Origin: an uncultured Lachnospiraceae bacterium
GTDB taxonomy: Bacteria > Bacillota > Clostridia > Lachnospirales > Lachnospiraceae
Direction: 5' to 3'
DNA: 64,000 nucleotides
Assembly: GCA_910588845.1 (NCBI GenBank)
Contig: CAJURU010000010.1
Location: forward strand, 48,135 to 112,134
The position numbers and the translations under genes were made by a program. Every line of letters begins with the position of its first letter. Position 1 is the stretch's first letter. Shown in pieces: positions 41,759 through 51,007 of the stretch. The notes under the pieces were generated by a model. The model searched no databases. It worked only from the letters and a program-made list of their open reading frames with translations, and was not told the origin of the DNA.

Positions 41759-42592
41759 ATGGGTGGATTGCTTGAATATAGTGGTCTTGTGGCGAAGTCC
41801 AGGGCTATGCGGGGCAGGCTTTTGACAAGGGAGGACTTTGAACGGATTACAGAGTTTCAAACCGTGCAGGAAGTGATTTCCTTTCTGCGGGAACAGGAGA
41901 GCTATGGTAAAGTTTATGGGGGGCGAGAGGAAATTCAGCACAGGGGACAGGTGGAAGAGCTGATTTATCATTCGGTTAAGGAGGATTACCGCAAGCTCTG
42001 CCGATTTGGAGATGAAAGTCAGCGCAGAGCCATGAAGCTGTATCTCGAACAGCTTGCGCTCAAAGAAGCGCCTTCCGAAGCAGATATTCCATACTTTGTC
42101 CGTGCCTGGGAGGAAATTGGCGATTTTTCAGGTAAGAAGATGCGACGGGTATTGAGGGAGATTTTTGGCACGCAGATTGATTGGCTGAATATTATGTGGA
42201 TCTATCGTGCCAAGTATTTTTTTCACCAGGAGCCGCGGGACATAGAGGGGATGCTGATTCCTGTCTGCTATAAGCTGAGACGCAAAGAACGTCAAGCGCT
42301 AATGGAATCACGGCAGGCAGAGGAGTTTCAGCAGATTTTACAGGGGACATCTTATTATCGGGGCAGGGAAGCGCTGGTCAAGGTTCAGGACGAGGTTTCT
42401 TACCGTTATGTAATGAGGAAAATGTACCGGCAGATTTGTCGGAAATATCCGTTTTCCATAGCTCCGGTGTTTTATTATCTCTATGAGAAAGAGCTGGAAG
42501 CGCAATATCTGACAACGGCAATCGAGGGCGTACGCTATCAGATTCCGTCTAAAGATATTCGTGAAATGATTCTCTTACATACGTCGGTTTAG
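41759..42592 (+). CDS. ntpC: V-type ATPase subunit C (AC39-like)
   Basis: 277 residues, all-helical. It contains the family-like N terminus LLEYSGLVAKSRAMRGRLLT and the DWLNIMWIYRAKYFF segment. It links the central rotor to the membrane ring. The ATG at 41759 is preferred to the in-frame ATG at 41732: GAGGTG lies 6 bases upstream of it, and the protein then starts where AC39 homologues usually do. It precedes subunit I by 41 bases. Confidence 0.88.
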   Translation: MGGLLEYSGLVAKSRAMRGRLLTREDFERITEFQTVQEVISFLREQESYGKVYGGREEIQHRGQVEELIYHSVKEDYRKLCRFGDESQRRAMKLYLEQLALKEAPSEADIPYFVRAWEEIGDFSGKKMRRVLREIFGTQIDWLNIMWIYRAKYFFHQEPRDIEGMLIPVCYKLRRKERQALMESRQAEEFQQILQGTSYYRGREALVKVQDEVSYRYVMRKMYRQICRKYPFSIAPVFYYLYEKELEAQYLTTAIEGVRYQIPSKDIREMILLHTSV

Positions 42593-42633
42593 AGATTACA
42601 ACAGAGATTATCTAAAGAAACGGAGGGGGCGCG

Positions 42634-44529
42634 TTGGTTGAGAAAATGAAGCTGCTGCACATTACCGGGCCCAAGGGCGATATTGACCGGGTTGTGAAGT
42701 ACTACCTGAACAAGTATGATATTCATTTTGAGAATGCGATGCAAAGCCTTGGAAATCTAAAGAATGTACGTCCTTTTGTGGAGACGAACCTTTATAAAGA
42801 GGCCATGCAGCGGGGGGAAGAATTAAAAGGCTATCTTGATGGCGTCGGGGAGGGCAGTATCGAGATGCGGGCGGCGCAGGCGCAAGTGATTGTCGATGAG
42901 GTTTATGGGCAGATAAACGATCTTTGCAGCAGGCAGGAAGAATTGCGTGAGAAAACCTTAGAGATTAAAGCGTGGATGGAAGAAATTGCGCCGTTCATCG
43001 GACTTGATTTTGAGTTGAGCAAGCTCAAGGATTTCCGCTTTATCGACTATCAGTTCGGCAGGATTAAAGTGGAAGATTACCATAAGCTTGAACGGTATAT
43101 TTATAAGAACCCATACACCTTGTTTTATGAGTGCAATAATGACAGCAAGTATGTCTGGGGCGTTTATTTTGTGCCGCACACCTATCTGATGGATGTGAAA
43201 TCGGTGTATGCGTCCTTCCATTTTGAAGAGATCGAGATATCGGACAAATTTCAAAAGACTCCCAGGCAGATATTTACATATGCCAAAGAAGAGTTGGAAA
43301 AGTGTACGCAGGAATTGGAAGGCTTGCAGATGCAGGCGTCAGAGATAGCCATGGGCAAGAAGGATGAAATTTTATCGGCCTGCCGCAGTTTAGAGAGCTA
43401 TTGCCGCAATTTTGACATTCGCAAATATGCGGCCTGTACGCAGGCAAATGACGGAGGGGAAGAGTATTATATCCTCTATGGCTGGATGGCAAGGCAGGAT
43501 GCGGACAAGCTGGAGGCCGAGATTGCGGGCGATGAAAAAATTCACTGGGAGGAAGAGGAGGGGAATTCAGCCATCAATCCTCCGACCAAATTGCGCAATC
43601 CTAAGATTTTAAAACCGTTTGAGATGTTTGTGGAAATGTATGGCCTGCCTTCTTACAATGAGATGGACCCAACGTTATTTATTGCGCTGACCTATACGCT
43701 GATGTTTGGTATTATGTTCGGCGACGTTGGGCAGGGGGCATGTCTTTTGATTGGCGGATTTTTGCTCTATCGTTTTAAGAAACTGCGTCTGGCAGGGATT
43801 GTGGGCGTTGCCGGAATCTGGTCGGTGGTGTTCGGTTTTCTCTATGGGAGTTTCTTTGGGTTTGAAGAGCTGCTGCCGGCTCTTTGGATGAAACCTATGG
43901 ACAACATTATGACAACCTTAATGATGGCGGTTGGATTCGGCGGGGCATTGATATTGATTGCCATGGCGCTCAACGTTATTAACGCCATTCGGGCGAAAGA
44001 CTACGGCAGACTACTGTTCCACCAGAGCGGGATAGCCGGCCTTATCTGTTATGGGTTTGTCGCGCTGTGCGCCGTACTCTTTCTCACCGGCAATGCGCTG
44101 CCGGCGACAATTATTATTGGAATTGCGGTCGGTGTGCCGCTGGTTGCAATTTTGCTGAAGGAGCCCTTGAGCCATCTTATTGAGCGCAAGGAGAAGATTT
44201 TTCCAGAGGGAAGCAAAGTGATGTTTTTTGTGGAAGCATTGGTGGAAGGATTTGACGTGGTACTCAGTTATGCTACGAACACCATTTCCTTCGTCCGGGT
44301 AGGCGCTTTCGCACTCAGCCATGCAGGTATGATGGGAGTTGTGATGACGCTTGCGGGACTGGAAAAGGGCAGTCCTAATTGGATGGTAGTTGTATTGGGC
44401 AACATCCTGGTGGCAGGGCTTGAAGGGTTGATTGTGGGGATTCAGGTATTGCGACTGGAATATTATGAGATGTTCAGCCGTTTCTATTCTGGGAGCGGGA
44501 AACCATTTGTTTCATTTAATAAAAAGTAG
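42634..44529 (+). CDS. ntpI: V-type ATPase subunit I (membrane stator)
   Basis: 631 residues. The N-terminal cytoplasmic half (about 1-335) is coiled-coil rich. A membrane half of about seven to eight helices begins near the conserved SYNEMDPTLFIALTYTLMFGIMFGDVGQG. The C-terminal helices contain SFVRVGAFALSHAGM with the conserved Arg needed for ion translocation. A TTG start at 42634 is 6 bases after GGAGGG; the ATG four codons on is the alternative. The TAG stop is overlapped by an interspersed repeat array before ntpK. Confidence 0.95.
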   Translation: MVEKMKLLHITGPKGDIDRVVKYYLNKYDIHFENAMQSLGNLKNVRPFVETNLYKEAMQRGEELKGYLDGVGEGSIEMRAAQAQVIVDEVYGQINDLCSRQEELREKTLEIKAWMEEIAPFIGLDFELSKLKDFRFIDYQFGRIKVEDYHKLERYIYKNPYTLFYECNNDSKYVWGVYFVPHTYLMDVKSVYASFHFEEIEISDKFQKTPRQIFTYAKEELEKCTQELEGLQMQASEIAMGKKDEILSACRSLESYCRNFDIRKYAACTQANDGGEEYYILYGWMARQDADKLEAEIAGDEKIHWEEEEGNSAINPPTKLRNPKILKPFEMFVEMYGLPSYNEMDPTLFIALTYTLMFGIMFGDVGQGACLLIGGFLLYRFKKLRLAGIVGVAGIWSVVFGFLYGSFFGFEELLPALWMKPMDNIMTTLMMAVGFGGALILIAMALNVINAIRAKDYGRLLFHQSGIAGLICYGFVALCAVLFLTGNALPATIIIGIAVGVPLVAILLKEPLSHLIERKEKIFPEGSKVMFFVEALVEGFDVVLSYATNTISFVRVGAFALSHAGMMGVVMTLAGLEKGSPNWMVVVLGNILVAGLEGLIVGIQVLRLEYYEMFSRFYSGSGKPFVSFNKK

Positions 44530-44757
44530 GAGGAAGGCAAATGCGAGGAGGAAGGCAAATGCGAAGCATTTTTGGAATGCCTTCCGACGAATTGGCAGGT
44601 GACGAGAAGCGTCGCGTGCCGCTACTGCAAGAAGGAATGCCTTCCGACGAATTGGCAGGTGACGAGAAGCGTCGCGTGCCGCTACTGCAAGAAGGAATGC
44701 CTTCCGACGAATTGGCAGGTGACGCGGATGCGTCGCGTGCCGTTACACTAACTAAGG
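44528..44757 (+). repeat. Tandem-amplified intercistronic repeat (ntpI-ntpK)
   Basis: It opens with AGGAGGAAGGCAAATGCG, which is partly duplicated at once (44528-44545 and 44546-44563). It continues into 60-bp units: 44581-44640 and 44641-44700 are identical, and 44701-44750 is a third, divergent unit. It ends ACTAACTAAGGAGG, the ntpK SD. The sequence is about 88 percent identical to the leuC-leuD repeat over 78 bases. It carries an SD-preceded ORF (ATG 44541 or 44559) with repeats of MPSDELAGDEKRRVPLLQEG that stays open in frame into ntpK. Confidence 0.93.
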
Positions 44758-44768
44758 AGGATAAGGAT

Positions 44769-45185
44769 ATGGCAACAAAAATTATATTAGTATTGATTCT
44801 GTTATGCAGCATGATTATTCCGGTGGGAGGTTTTTTGCGCAGCAAACGCAAAGAAGGGGGATTTAAGGCGGCGCTCGCCTGCAATGTCTTTTTCTTCTTT
44901 GGTACGCTTCTGGTGGCGGATATCTTGATGTTTGGAGATGTACACGCGGCGGGGGAAGCTGCGGGAGCAGTCTCTAATGCGGAGAGCTGGCGGTATATAG
45001 CGGCGGCATTGTCCACGGGCATGTCCTGTATCGGCGCAGGTATTGCGGTGGCAAGTGCGGCGAGCGCGGCGCTGGGAGCTTTGAGCGAAGACTCTTCCAT
45101 TATGGGTAAGGCGCTGATTTTTGTGGCGTTGGCAGAGTCGATTGCACTCTATGGATTATTGATTTCATTTTCTATTCTCGGATAG
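44769..45185 (+). CDS. ntpK: V-type ATPase subunit K (rotor ring proteolipid)
   Basis: 138 residues with four hydrophobic helices (about 3-22, 33-55, 74-101 and 112-136). The ion-binding Glu123 is in the last helix (VALAESIALYG). The first hairpin has no equivalent mid-membrane Glu, so each protomer binds one ion, as in duplicated K subunits. Ser124 after the Glu is compatible with Na+ binding, but the usual Gln ligand is not obvious, so H+ or Na+ remains open. The ATG at 44769 has AAGGAGG upstream; an open frame 76 codons longer is repeat-derived. Confidence 0.93.
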   Translation: MATKIILVLILLCSMIIPVGGFLRSKRKEGGFKAALACNVFFFFGTLLVADILMFGDVHAAGEAAGAVSNAESWRYIAAALSTGMSCIGAGIAVASAASAALGALSEDSSIMGKALIFVALAESIALYGLLISFSILG

Positions 45186-45199
45186 CGGGGAGTATGCCT

Positions 45200-45508
45200 A
45201 TGAAGATGTATCTGATTAGCGACAACAGAGACACGTATACAGGGATGCGTTTAGCGGGCGTCGAGGGTGTGATTGTCCATGAGCGGCAGGAATTGAAAGA
45301 GACGTTGGAGCGCGTATTTGCGAACCAGGAGATTGGGATTGTTCTGTTGACGGAGAAGTTTGGCAGGGAATTTCCGGACCTGATTGACGAAGTAAAGCTG
45401 AATCGCCGCCTGCCCTTGCTCGTAGAGATTCCAGACCGTCATGGGAGCGGGAGGAATGAGAATTTTATTACAGATTACGTCAGCGAGGCAATCGGTTTAA
45501 AGCTATAG
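45200..45508 (+). CDS. ntpG: V-type ATPase subunit F (central shaft)
   Basis: 102 residues with the Rossmann-like F-subunit pattern: MKMYLISDNRDTYTGMRLAG at the start, IGIVLLTEKF in the middle and a final helix ITDYVSEAIGL. It binds subunit D in the rotor shaft. ATG 45200 lies 7 bases after GGGGAG; ATG 45194 is too close to that SD. It is located between K and E, all within 20 bases of each other. Confidence 0.92.
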   Translation: MKMYLISDNRDTYTGMRLAGVEGVIVHERQELKETLERVFANQEIGIVLLTEKFGREFPDLIDEVKLNRRLPLLVEIPDRHGSGRNENFITDYVSEAIGLKL

Positions 45509-45524
45509 GCGGGAGGTAGAAGAT

Positions 45525-46085
45525 ATGCAGATTGAGGAAAAGCTGGAAGTATTCCGCAAGTTTACTATGGACGTGGCGAAACAGGAGAGCGACCAGCAAA
45601 TTGCAGAGTATGAAGCCGCTTGTAACCGGGAGGTAGAGGCGTTTCGAGAAAGCAAACTGGCGGAGCTTGAGCATAAGATCCGTAACGAAGAGCACAAAAT
45701 CCGCAGACAGACCAACAGTACGGTATCACGAGAAATGTTAAGGCAGAAGAGAAATCTTGACGAGTGTAAGCGCAAATGGAGAGAAAAGCTGCTTGAGGAG
45801 GTAAAAGAACTCCTTGTCAAGTATCAGATGACAGAGGAGTATGAAGCATACCTCATAGTCAAAATCAAGATGGCGCTCGAGGTGGCGGAAGATGAGGAAG
45901 TCACAATTTATATTAATCCTTCAGACGCAGATAAGCTGCATGAATTAGAAAGTAAGACAGGCGCTGCGCTTACGGTCAGCAGTTTTGATTTTGGCGGAGG
46001 CGTGCGCGCGGTCATTCGCTCGAGGAATATTCTCATTGATGAATCCTTCGTGACAAAGCTGGAACAGGAGGCGACCAATCTATGA
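45525..46085 (+). CDS. ntpE: V-type ATPase subunit E (peripheral stalk)
   Basis: 186 residues. A long charged N-terminal helix (about 1-100, EYEAACNREVEAFRESKLAE) is followed by a compact C-terminal domain. SD GGGAGG is 8 bases upstream. The stop overlaps the start of subunit A (ATGA), so the two are translationally coupled. It pairs with the G/H-like coil protein to form the stator stalk. Confidence 0.9.
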   Translation: MQIEEKLEVFRKFTMDVAKQESDQQIAEYEAACNREVEAFRESKLAELEHKIRNEEHKIRRQTNSTVSREMLRQKRNLDECKRKWREKLLEEVKELLVKYQMTEEYEAYLIVKIKMALEVAEDEEVTIYINPSDADKLHELESKTGAALTVSSFDFGGGVRAVIRSRNILIDESFVTKLEQEATNL

Positions 46086-47848
46086 GCGTGACAGGGAACA
46101 TATATGGAATCAACGGGCCGATTATTACCGTCAAGGGAAACCTTGGCTTTAAGATGTCGGAAATGGTCTATGTGGGTCAGATGCGCCTGGTGGGGGAAGT
46201 TATTGCGCTCAACAAGGAAGAAACGACGATTCAGGTGTTTGAGGAGACGACGGGGCTGCGTCCGGGGGAAATTGTGGAGGGCGCGGGAAGCGCTATCTGC
46301 GTGACTCTTGCGCCTGGTATCATCACCAATATTTTCGATGGGATTGAGCGGCCGTTACAGTTGATTGGGGAGAGAAGCGGCGCCTTTATTCCCCGCGGCG
46401 TCAATGTCGACCTTTTGGATCGGGAGCGTCAATGGGAGACGACAATTTGCGTGAAGCCTCAGGATAGTGTGAGCGGGGGGACTGTGATTGCCGAGGTTCC
46501 GGAGACGCCGGCAATTCTTCACAAGGTTATGGCGCCGCCGGATATGGATGGAACGGTTATCTGGACGGCGGAGAACGGCAGCTATACCATCAAGGAACCA
46601 TTGGTAAAGATTCGTAAACCGGATGGAAGCGTGGAGACGTTGACGATGGCGCAGCGGTGGCCGATTCGCATTCCGCGTCCAATTCACAAACGCTATCCGG
46701 CAGATCGGCCGCTGGTAACGGGACAGCGTATCCTGGACACCTTGTTTCCGATTGCCAAAGGGGGCACGGCGGCCATCCCCGGAGGGTTTGGCACAGGGAA
46801 GACCATGACCCAGCATCAGCTTGCCAAGTGGTCAGATGCGGATATTATTATTTATATCGGCTGTGGGGAGCGCGGGAATGAGATGACAAATGTGCTGGAG
46901 GAATTCTCGAAGCTGACGGATCCTAAGACTGGGAATCTTCTGATGGACAGGACGACATTAATTGCCAATACCTCCAATATGCCGGTGGCGGCAAGAGAGG
47001 CCAGTATTTATACAGGACTGACGCTTGCTGAGTATTACCGCGATATGGGATATCATGTGGCGATTATGGCAGATTCAACTTCCCGCTGGGCGGAGGCGCT
47101 CAGAGAGCTTTCCGGCAGGCTGGAAGAGATGCCGGCGGAAGAAGGCTTTCCGGCGTACCTCGCCTCACGACTGTCAGCGTTTTACGAGCGTGCCGGTTAT
47201 GTGGAGAACCTCAATGGGACGGATGGAAGCGTCACAATTATTGGCGCGGTATCGCCGCAGGGAGGGGACTTTTCCGAACCGGTTACACAGAATACGAAGC
47301 GTTTTGTGCGCTGTTTTCTGGCATTGGATAAGGCGCTTGCTTATGCCAGGCATTATCCGGCAATCAACTGGCTCACCAGCTATACGGAATATCTTGGTGA
47401 TTTGGAGCACTGGTATGGCGCCAATGTGGGAGCTGATTTCGTCCCCTGCCGCAACGAACTTCTCCATATCCTGACCACGGAGAGCCGATTGAATGAGATT
47501 GTCAAATTGATTGGCGGCGATGTGCTGCCCGATGACCAGAAGTTGATTTTAGAGATTGCCAGGGTCATTCGCTTAGGATTTTTGCAGCAGAATGCTTTCC
47601 ACGCCGAGGACACCTTTGTCCCTATGGAGAAACAATTGGAAATGATGAAGATTATTCTCTATCTTTATGAGAAATGCCGGGCGTTGATTGATTTGGGCAT
47701 GCCGATGGCGTTACTCAAAGAAAATCGCATTTTTGAGAAGATTATTGCGATTAAATATGATGTGGCAAATAAAGATATGTACAAATTTGAAGAATACCGT
47801 CAGATGGTGGATGATTTCTATCAGGGTTTAATGGAAAGCAACGCATAG
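46082..47848 (+). CDS. ntpA: V-type ATPase catalytic subunit A
   Basis: 588 residues. Walker A GGFGTGKT is at 234-241, with the surrounding A-subunit insertion (non-homologous region) at about 110-190 and ADSTSRWAEALRELSGRLEEMPAEEG-type catalytic motifs. It hydrolyses or makes ATP at the A/B interface. It overlaps ntpE by 4 bases and is followed by ntpB after 10 bases. The match to bacterial V-type A subunits is complete. Confidence 0.97.
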   Translation: MSVTGNIYGINGPIITVKGNLGFKMSEMVYVGQMRLVGEVIALNKEETTIQVFEETTGLRPGEIVEGAGSAICVTLAPGIITNIFDGIERPLQLIGERSGAFIPRGVNVDLLDRERQWETTICVKPQDSVSGGTVIAEVPETPAILHKVMAPPDMDGTVIWTAENGSYTIKEPLVKIRKPDGSVETLTMAQRWPIRIPRPIHKRYPADRPLVTGQRILDTLFPIAKGGTAAIPGGFGTGKTMTQHQLAKWSDADIIIYIGCGERGNEMTNVLEEFSKLTDPKTGNLLMDRTTLIANTSNMPVAAREASIYTGLTLAEYYRDMGYHVAIMADSTSRWAEALRELSGRLEEMPAEEGFPAYLASRLSAFYERAGYVENLNGTDGSVTIIGAVSPQGGDFSEPVTQNTKRFVRCFLALDKALAYARHYPAINWLTSYTEYLGDLEHWYGANVGADFVPCRNELLHILTTESRLNEIVKLIGGDVLPDDQKLILEIARVIRLGFLQQNAFHAEDTFVPMEKQLEMMKIILYLYEKCRALIDLGMPMALLKENRIFEKIIAIKYDVANKDMYKFEEYRQMVDDFYQGLMESNA

Positions 47849-47858
47849 GAGGGCAGAT

Positions 47859-49232
47859 ATGGCAATTGAGTATTTAGGGTTAAGTGATATTAACGGCCCT
47901 CTGATTGTGCTGGAGGGAGTCAAAAATGCCTCTTATGAGGAAGTAGTTGAGTTTATCGTGGAAGGGAAGCGCCGCAAGAAAGGCAGAATTGTGGCAGTCG
48001 ATGAGGATAAGGCAGTTATCCAGGTATTTGACAATACGGATGAAATGTCGTTACAGAATACACATACCAGACTGAGCGGCCATCCCATGGAAATTGGCCT
48101 TTCTCTGGAGATCCTTGGGCGTACCTTTAACGGATTGGGCGAACCCATCGACGGACTTGGCAGGATAGAGCCGGAGGTTGTGCGGGATGTGAATGGGCTT
48201 CCACTAAATCCCTGCACCAGAGAATATCCCAGGAATTATATTCGTACCGGCATTTCGGCAATTGACGGGCTGACGACTTTAATCCGCGGACAGAAATTAC
48301 CGATTTTTTCCGGCAATGGGCTTCCGCATGATCAGCTTGCAGCGCAGCTTGTGGAACAGGCTTCTCTGGGGGAAGACTCCGAGGAGGAATTTGGCATAGT
48401 GTTTGCGGCGATGGGCCTCAAATATGATGTGGCGGACTTTTTCCGCAGGCGGTTTGAGGAGAGCGGCGTCAGTTCTCATGTGACGATGTTCTTAAATCTT
48501 TCCAACGACCCGGTGGCGGAACGTTTAATTACGCCCAAGATGGCGTTGACGGCGGCGGAATACCTTGCTTTTGAGAAAAACATGCATATTTTGGTCATCC
48601 TCACGGATATGACTTCCTATGCCGAGGCGATGCGTGAGATTTCTTCGTCCAAAGGGGAAATCCCCAGCAGGAAAGGTTATCCCGGTTATCTCTACAGCGA
48701 GCTGGCTACGCTCTATGAGCGTGCCGGAATTGTAAAGGGCAGGGAGGGCAGCGTCACGCAGATTCCGATTCTGACAATGCCCAATGACGATATTACGCAC
48801 CCAATTCCCGATTTGACCGGGTATATCACGGAGGGACAGATTGTGCTGGATCGTTCTTTGCACCAGAAGAATGTTTATCCGCCGATTAATGTGCTTCCTT
48901 CGTTATCCCGCCTGATGAAAGACGGCATTGGCGCGGAGTATACGCGAGAGGACCATCAGGATGTGGCGAACCAGCTTTTTTCTTCTTATGCCAGAGTAGG
49001 CGAGGCGCGCGACTTGGCGAGCGTTATCGGAGAGGACGAGCTGTCGGAGACGGACAAGAAGTATCTGGAATTCGGCGTTGGATTTGAGAAAGAGTTTGTA
49101 GCGCAGGGCATGAATGAGAACCGTACCATTGAGGAGACTTTAGATATTGGCTGGCGTCTTTTGCATATTCTGCCCAGGGAAGAGCTGGATAGGATAGACA
49201 CGAAGATACTGGAGAAGTATGCAGATATGTAA
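47859..49232 (+). CDS. ntpB: V-type ATPase regulatory subunit B
   Basis: 457 residues. It lacks a Walker A loop (the position reads SGNGLPHDQLA), as expected of the non-catalytic B subunit. It contains NDDITHPIPDLTGYITEGQI and the RLMKDGIG segment of the family. SD AGGAGGG precedes the ATG. Subunit D is not directly next, because a metallophosphoesterase gene intervenes. Confidence 0.97.
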   Translation: MAIEYLGLSDINGPLIVLEGVKNASYEEVVEFIVEGKRRKKGRIVAVDEDKAVIQVFDNTDEMSLQNTHTRLSGHPMEIGLSLEILGRTFNGLGEPIDGLGRIEPEVVRDVNGLPLNPCTREYPRNYIRTGISAIDGLTTLIRGQKLPIFSGNGLPHDQLAAQLVEQASLGEDSEEEFGIVFAAMGLKYDVADFFRRRFEESGVSSHVTMFLNLSNDPVAERLITPKMALTAAEYLAFEKNMHILVILTDMTSYAEAMREISSSKGEIPSRKGYPGYLYSELATLYERAGIVKGREGSVTQIPILTMPNDDITHPIPDLTGYITEGQIVLDRSLHQKNVYPPINVLPSLSRLMKDGIGAEYTREDHQDVANQLFSSYARVGEARDLASVIGEDELSETDKKYLEFGVGFEKEFVAQGMNENRTIEETLDIGWRLLHILPREELDRIDTKILEKYADM

Positions 49233-49266
49233 ATATATGCAGTTCAGAATAGAAAGAATATATGTG

Positions 49267-50298
49267 ATGAAAAAGAGAGTATTGCAGATATTGCCGGTCT
49301 GTTTCTTGTGCTGTATGCTTGGGATGGCGGCATGGAATCCTGTGAAGGAAGAGGTAACGAAGGATACCGGCGCCAGAGATAAGGATGCAGGAGAAGAAAT
49401 GGCAGCGGCAGAAAAAACAGTTTTGCAGGAGACAGAGAAAGAAACGGCTCTGGTATTGGAAGAAGAGAGTGTAGCTGTCCATATTCCGGGATTGAAACAC
49501 ACATACCGATTTATGTTCCTGTCAGACTTACACATTATTGTGGAGAGTGATGAAGTCTCTGCGGGAAACCTTGAAAATGTACGGGCACGCCATGAGATGT
49601 TTCAATCGTTAAATGGAATATATTCGGCAAGATTGTGGGAGGAATTGCCTGAATATTTTAATACCCAGCATTCAGATGCTATTCTGTTTGGCGGCGATAT
49701 GATAGATTATGCGTCCGCCGCTAATATTACAGCTCTCAAAGAGGGGATAAAGAAACTTGATGCACCGGTGATGTATGTCCGGGCAGATCACGATTATAAT
49801 CCCTATAATTGTGATAGTCTTGATAAGAAAGACATGAAAAAGCTGCACGAATCCATAGACGGATATGAAGACCTCCCCGTCATGGAGTTTGAGGATTTGT
49901 GTATTGTCGGAATCAATAACAGTACGAAACAGATTTCCAAGGGACAGCTTAAAAGGTTCCGGGAGGCTGTAAATCTTGGGAAGCCGATAATCCTGCTGAC
50001 ACATGTACCGCTGGCATCTAAAGTGGATGGGAGCCTTTTGGAGGAATCGAAGAAAGTATGGCAGGACCGGGCGCTTGTATGGGGAAAAGGATGCAGCAAT
50101 GAGCCCAATAAGAATACAGAAGCGTTTTTGGAACTGGTATATGATGCAAAAAGCCCGGTGAAAGCGGTCATGTGCGGCCATCTACATTTCACCTGGGAGG
50201 GAAAATTGACGGAAAATTGTATGCAGCATGTGTTTTCGGCTGCGTACCCCGGGAGATATGGGGTAATTACCGTTGACGGGAAAAATGACGGGTTGTGA
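49267..50298 (+). CDS. Exported calcineurin-like metallophosphoesterase
   Basis: 343 residues from ATG 49267. A signal or anchor sequence (about 4-22) is followed by a low-complexity acidic linker (about 28-75), then a metallophosphoesterase domain. Its metal-binding motifs are FLSDLHI, GGDMIDYA, RADHDYN (in place of the usual GNHD), LTHVPL and CGHLHF. Substrate unknown; it probably acts outside the membrane. It lies between ntpB (34 bases upstream) and ntpD (45 bases downstream) and must share their transcript. The SD is weak (AGAAAG), and GTG 49264 is an alternative start. Confidence 0.82.
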   Translation: MKKRVLQILPVCFLCCMLGMAAWNPVKEEVTKDTGARDKDAGEEMAAAEKTVLQETEKETALVLEEESVAVHIPGLKHTYRFMFLSDLHIIVESDEVSAGNLENVRARHEMFQSLNGIYSARLWEELPEYFNTQHSDAILFGGDMIDYASAANITALKEGIKKLDAPVMYVRADHDYNPYNCDSLDKKDMKKLHESIDGYEDLPVMEFEDLCIVGINNSTKQISKGQLKRFREAVNLGKPIILLTHVPLASKVDGSLLEESKKVWQDRALVWGKGCSNEPNKNTEAFLELVYDAKSPVKAVMCGHLHFTWEGKLTENCMQHVFSAAYPGRYGVITVDGKNDGL

Positions 50299-50343
50299 AA
50301 CAATCCCGGAGCTGCGATGAAACGGGAAAAGTGAGGTGGATGA

Positions 50344-50982
50344 ATGGACCCAAACACATTTCCAACAAAAGGAAACTTAATCCTGGCAAAGAACTCCCTT
50401 GCATTGTCTGAGCAGGGGTATGATTTGATGGACAAGAAGCGCAATATCTTAATCCGCGAGCTTATGGAGCTGATTGAGCAGGCTGCGGATATACAAAAAG
50501 AAATTGACGAGACTTTTACCAGCGCTTATTTGGCGTTGCAGAAAGCGAATATCCAGATGGGCATCCATGAGGTGGAAGCGCTCAGTAAAAGCGTGCCGGT
50601 GGAAGAATCTATCGTAATCAAACGGCGCAGCGTTATGGGAACGGAGATTCCTAAGGTGGAGTACAGCGGGGAATCATTAAAGCCTTATTATCCTTTTTTC
50701 GGGACTAAAATGTCTTTGGATGAGGCATGTGAGAAATTTCAGAAGGTAAAGGAGCTGACGATCCGCCTTGCGCAGATTGAGACCAGCGCTTACCGCCTTG
50801 CCTATAATATCAAGAAGACGCAGAAACGCGCCAATGCTTTGCAGAATATCACGATTCCCAAATATCAATCGTTGGTAAAGAGCATCCAGGGCGCTTTGGA
50901 GGAGAAAGAGCGGGAGGAGTTTACGAGGCTGAAAGTTATCAAGCGCATGAAACAGAAAAAGCAGAGCGAACATAAAGATTAG
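50344..50982 (+). CDS. ntpD: V-type ATPase subunit D (central shaft)
   Basis: 212 residues, two long antiparallel helices. The family start PTKGNLILAKNSLALSEQGY and the C-terminal RANALQNITIPKYQ segment are present. It forms the rotating shaft with subunit F. SD GAGGTGG precedes the ATG. It is the last ATPase subunit gene, and the MoxR gene starts only 25 bases later. Confidence 0.95.
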   Translation: MDPNTFPTKGNLILAKNSLALSEQGYDLMDKKRNILIRELMELIEQAADIQKEIDETFTSAYLALQKANIQMGIHEVEALSKSVPVEESIVIKRRSVMGTEIPKVEYSGESLKPYYPFFGTKMSLDEACEKFQKVKELTIRLAQIETSAYRLAYNIKKTQKRANALQNITIPKYQSLVKSIQGALEEKEREEFTRLKVIKRMKQKKQSEHKD

Positions 50983-51007
50983 AAATGAAGCAGAGGAAGA
51001 CGGAAGA

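Noticed and set aside
44581..44750. 60-bp repeats as a CRISPR array
   Set aside because: The units are directly abutting with no spacers, and no cas genes are nearby.
44541..44768. 76-residue N-terminal extension of ntpK as the annotated start
   Set aside because: The extension is encoded by the interspersed repeat array. A good SD and a proper proteolipid N terminus occur at 44769. It is kept only as a finding.
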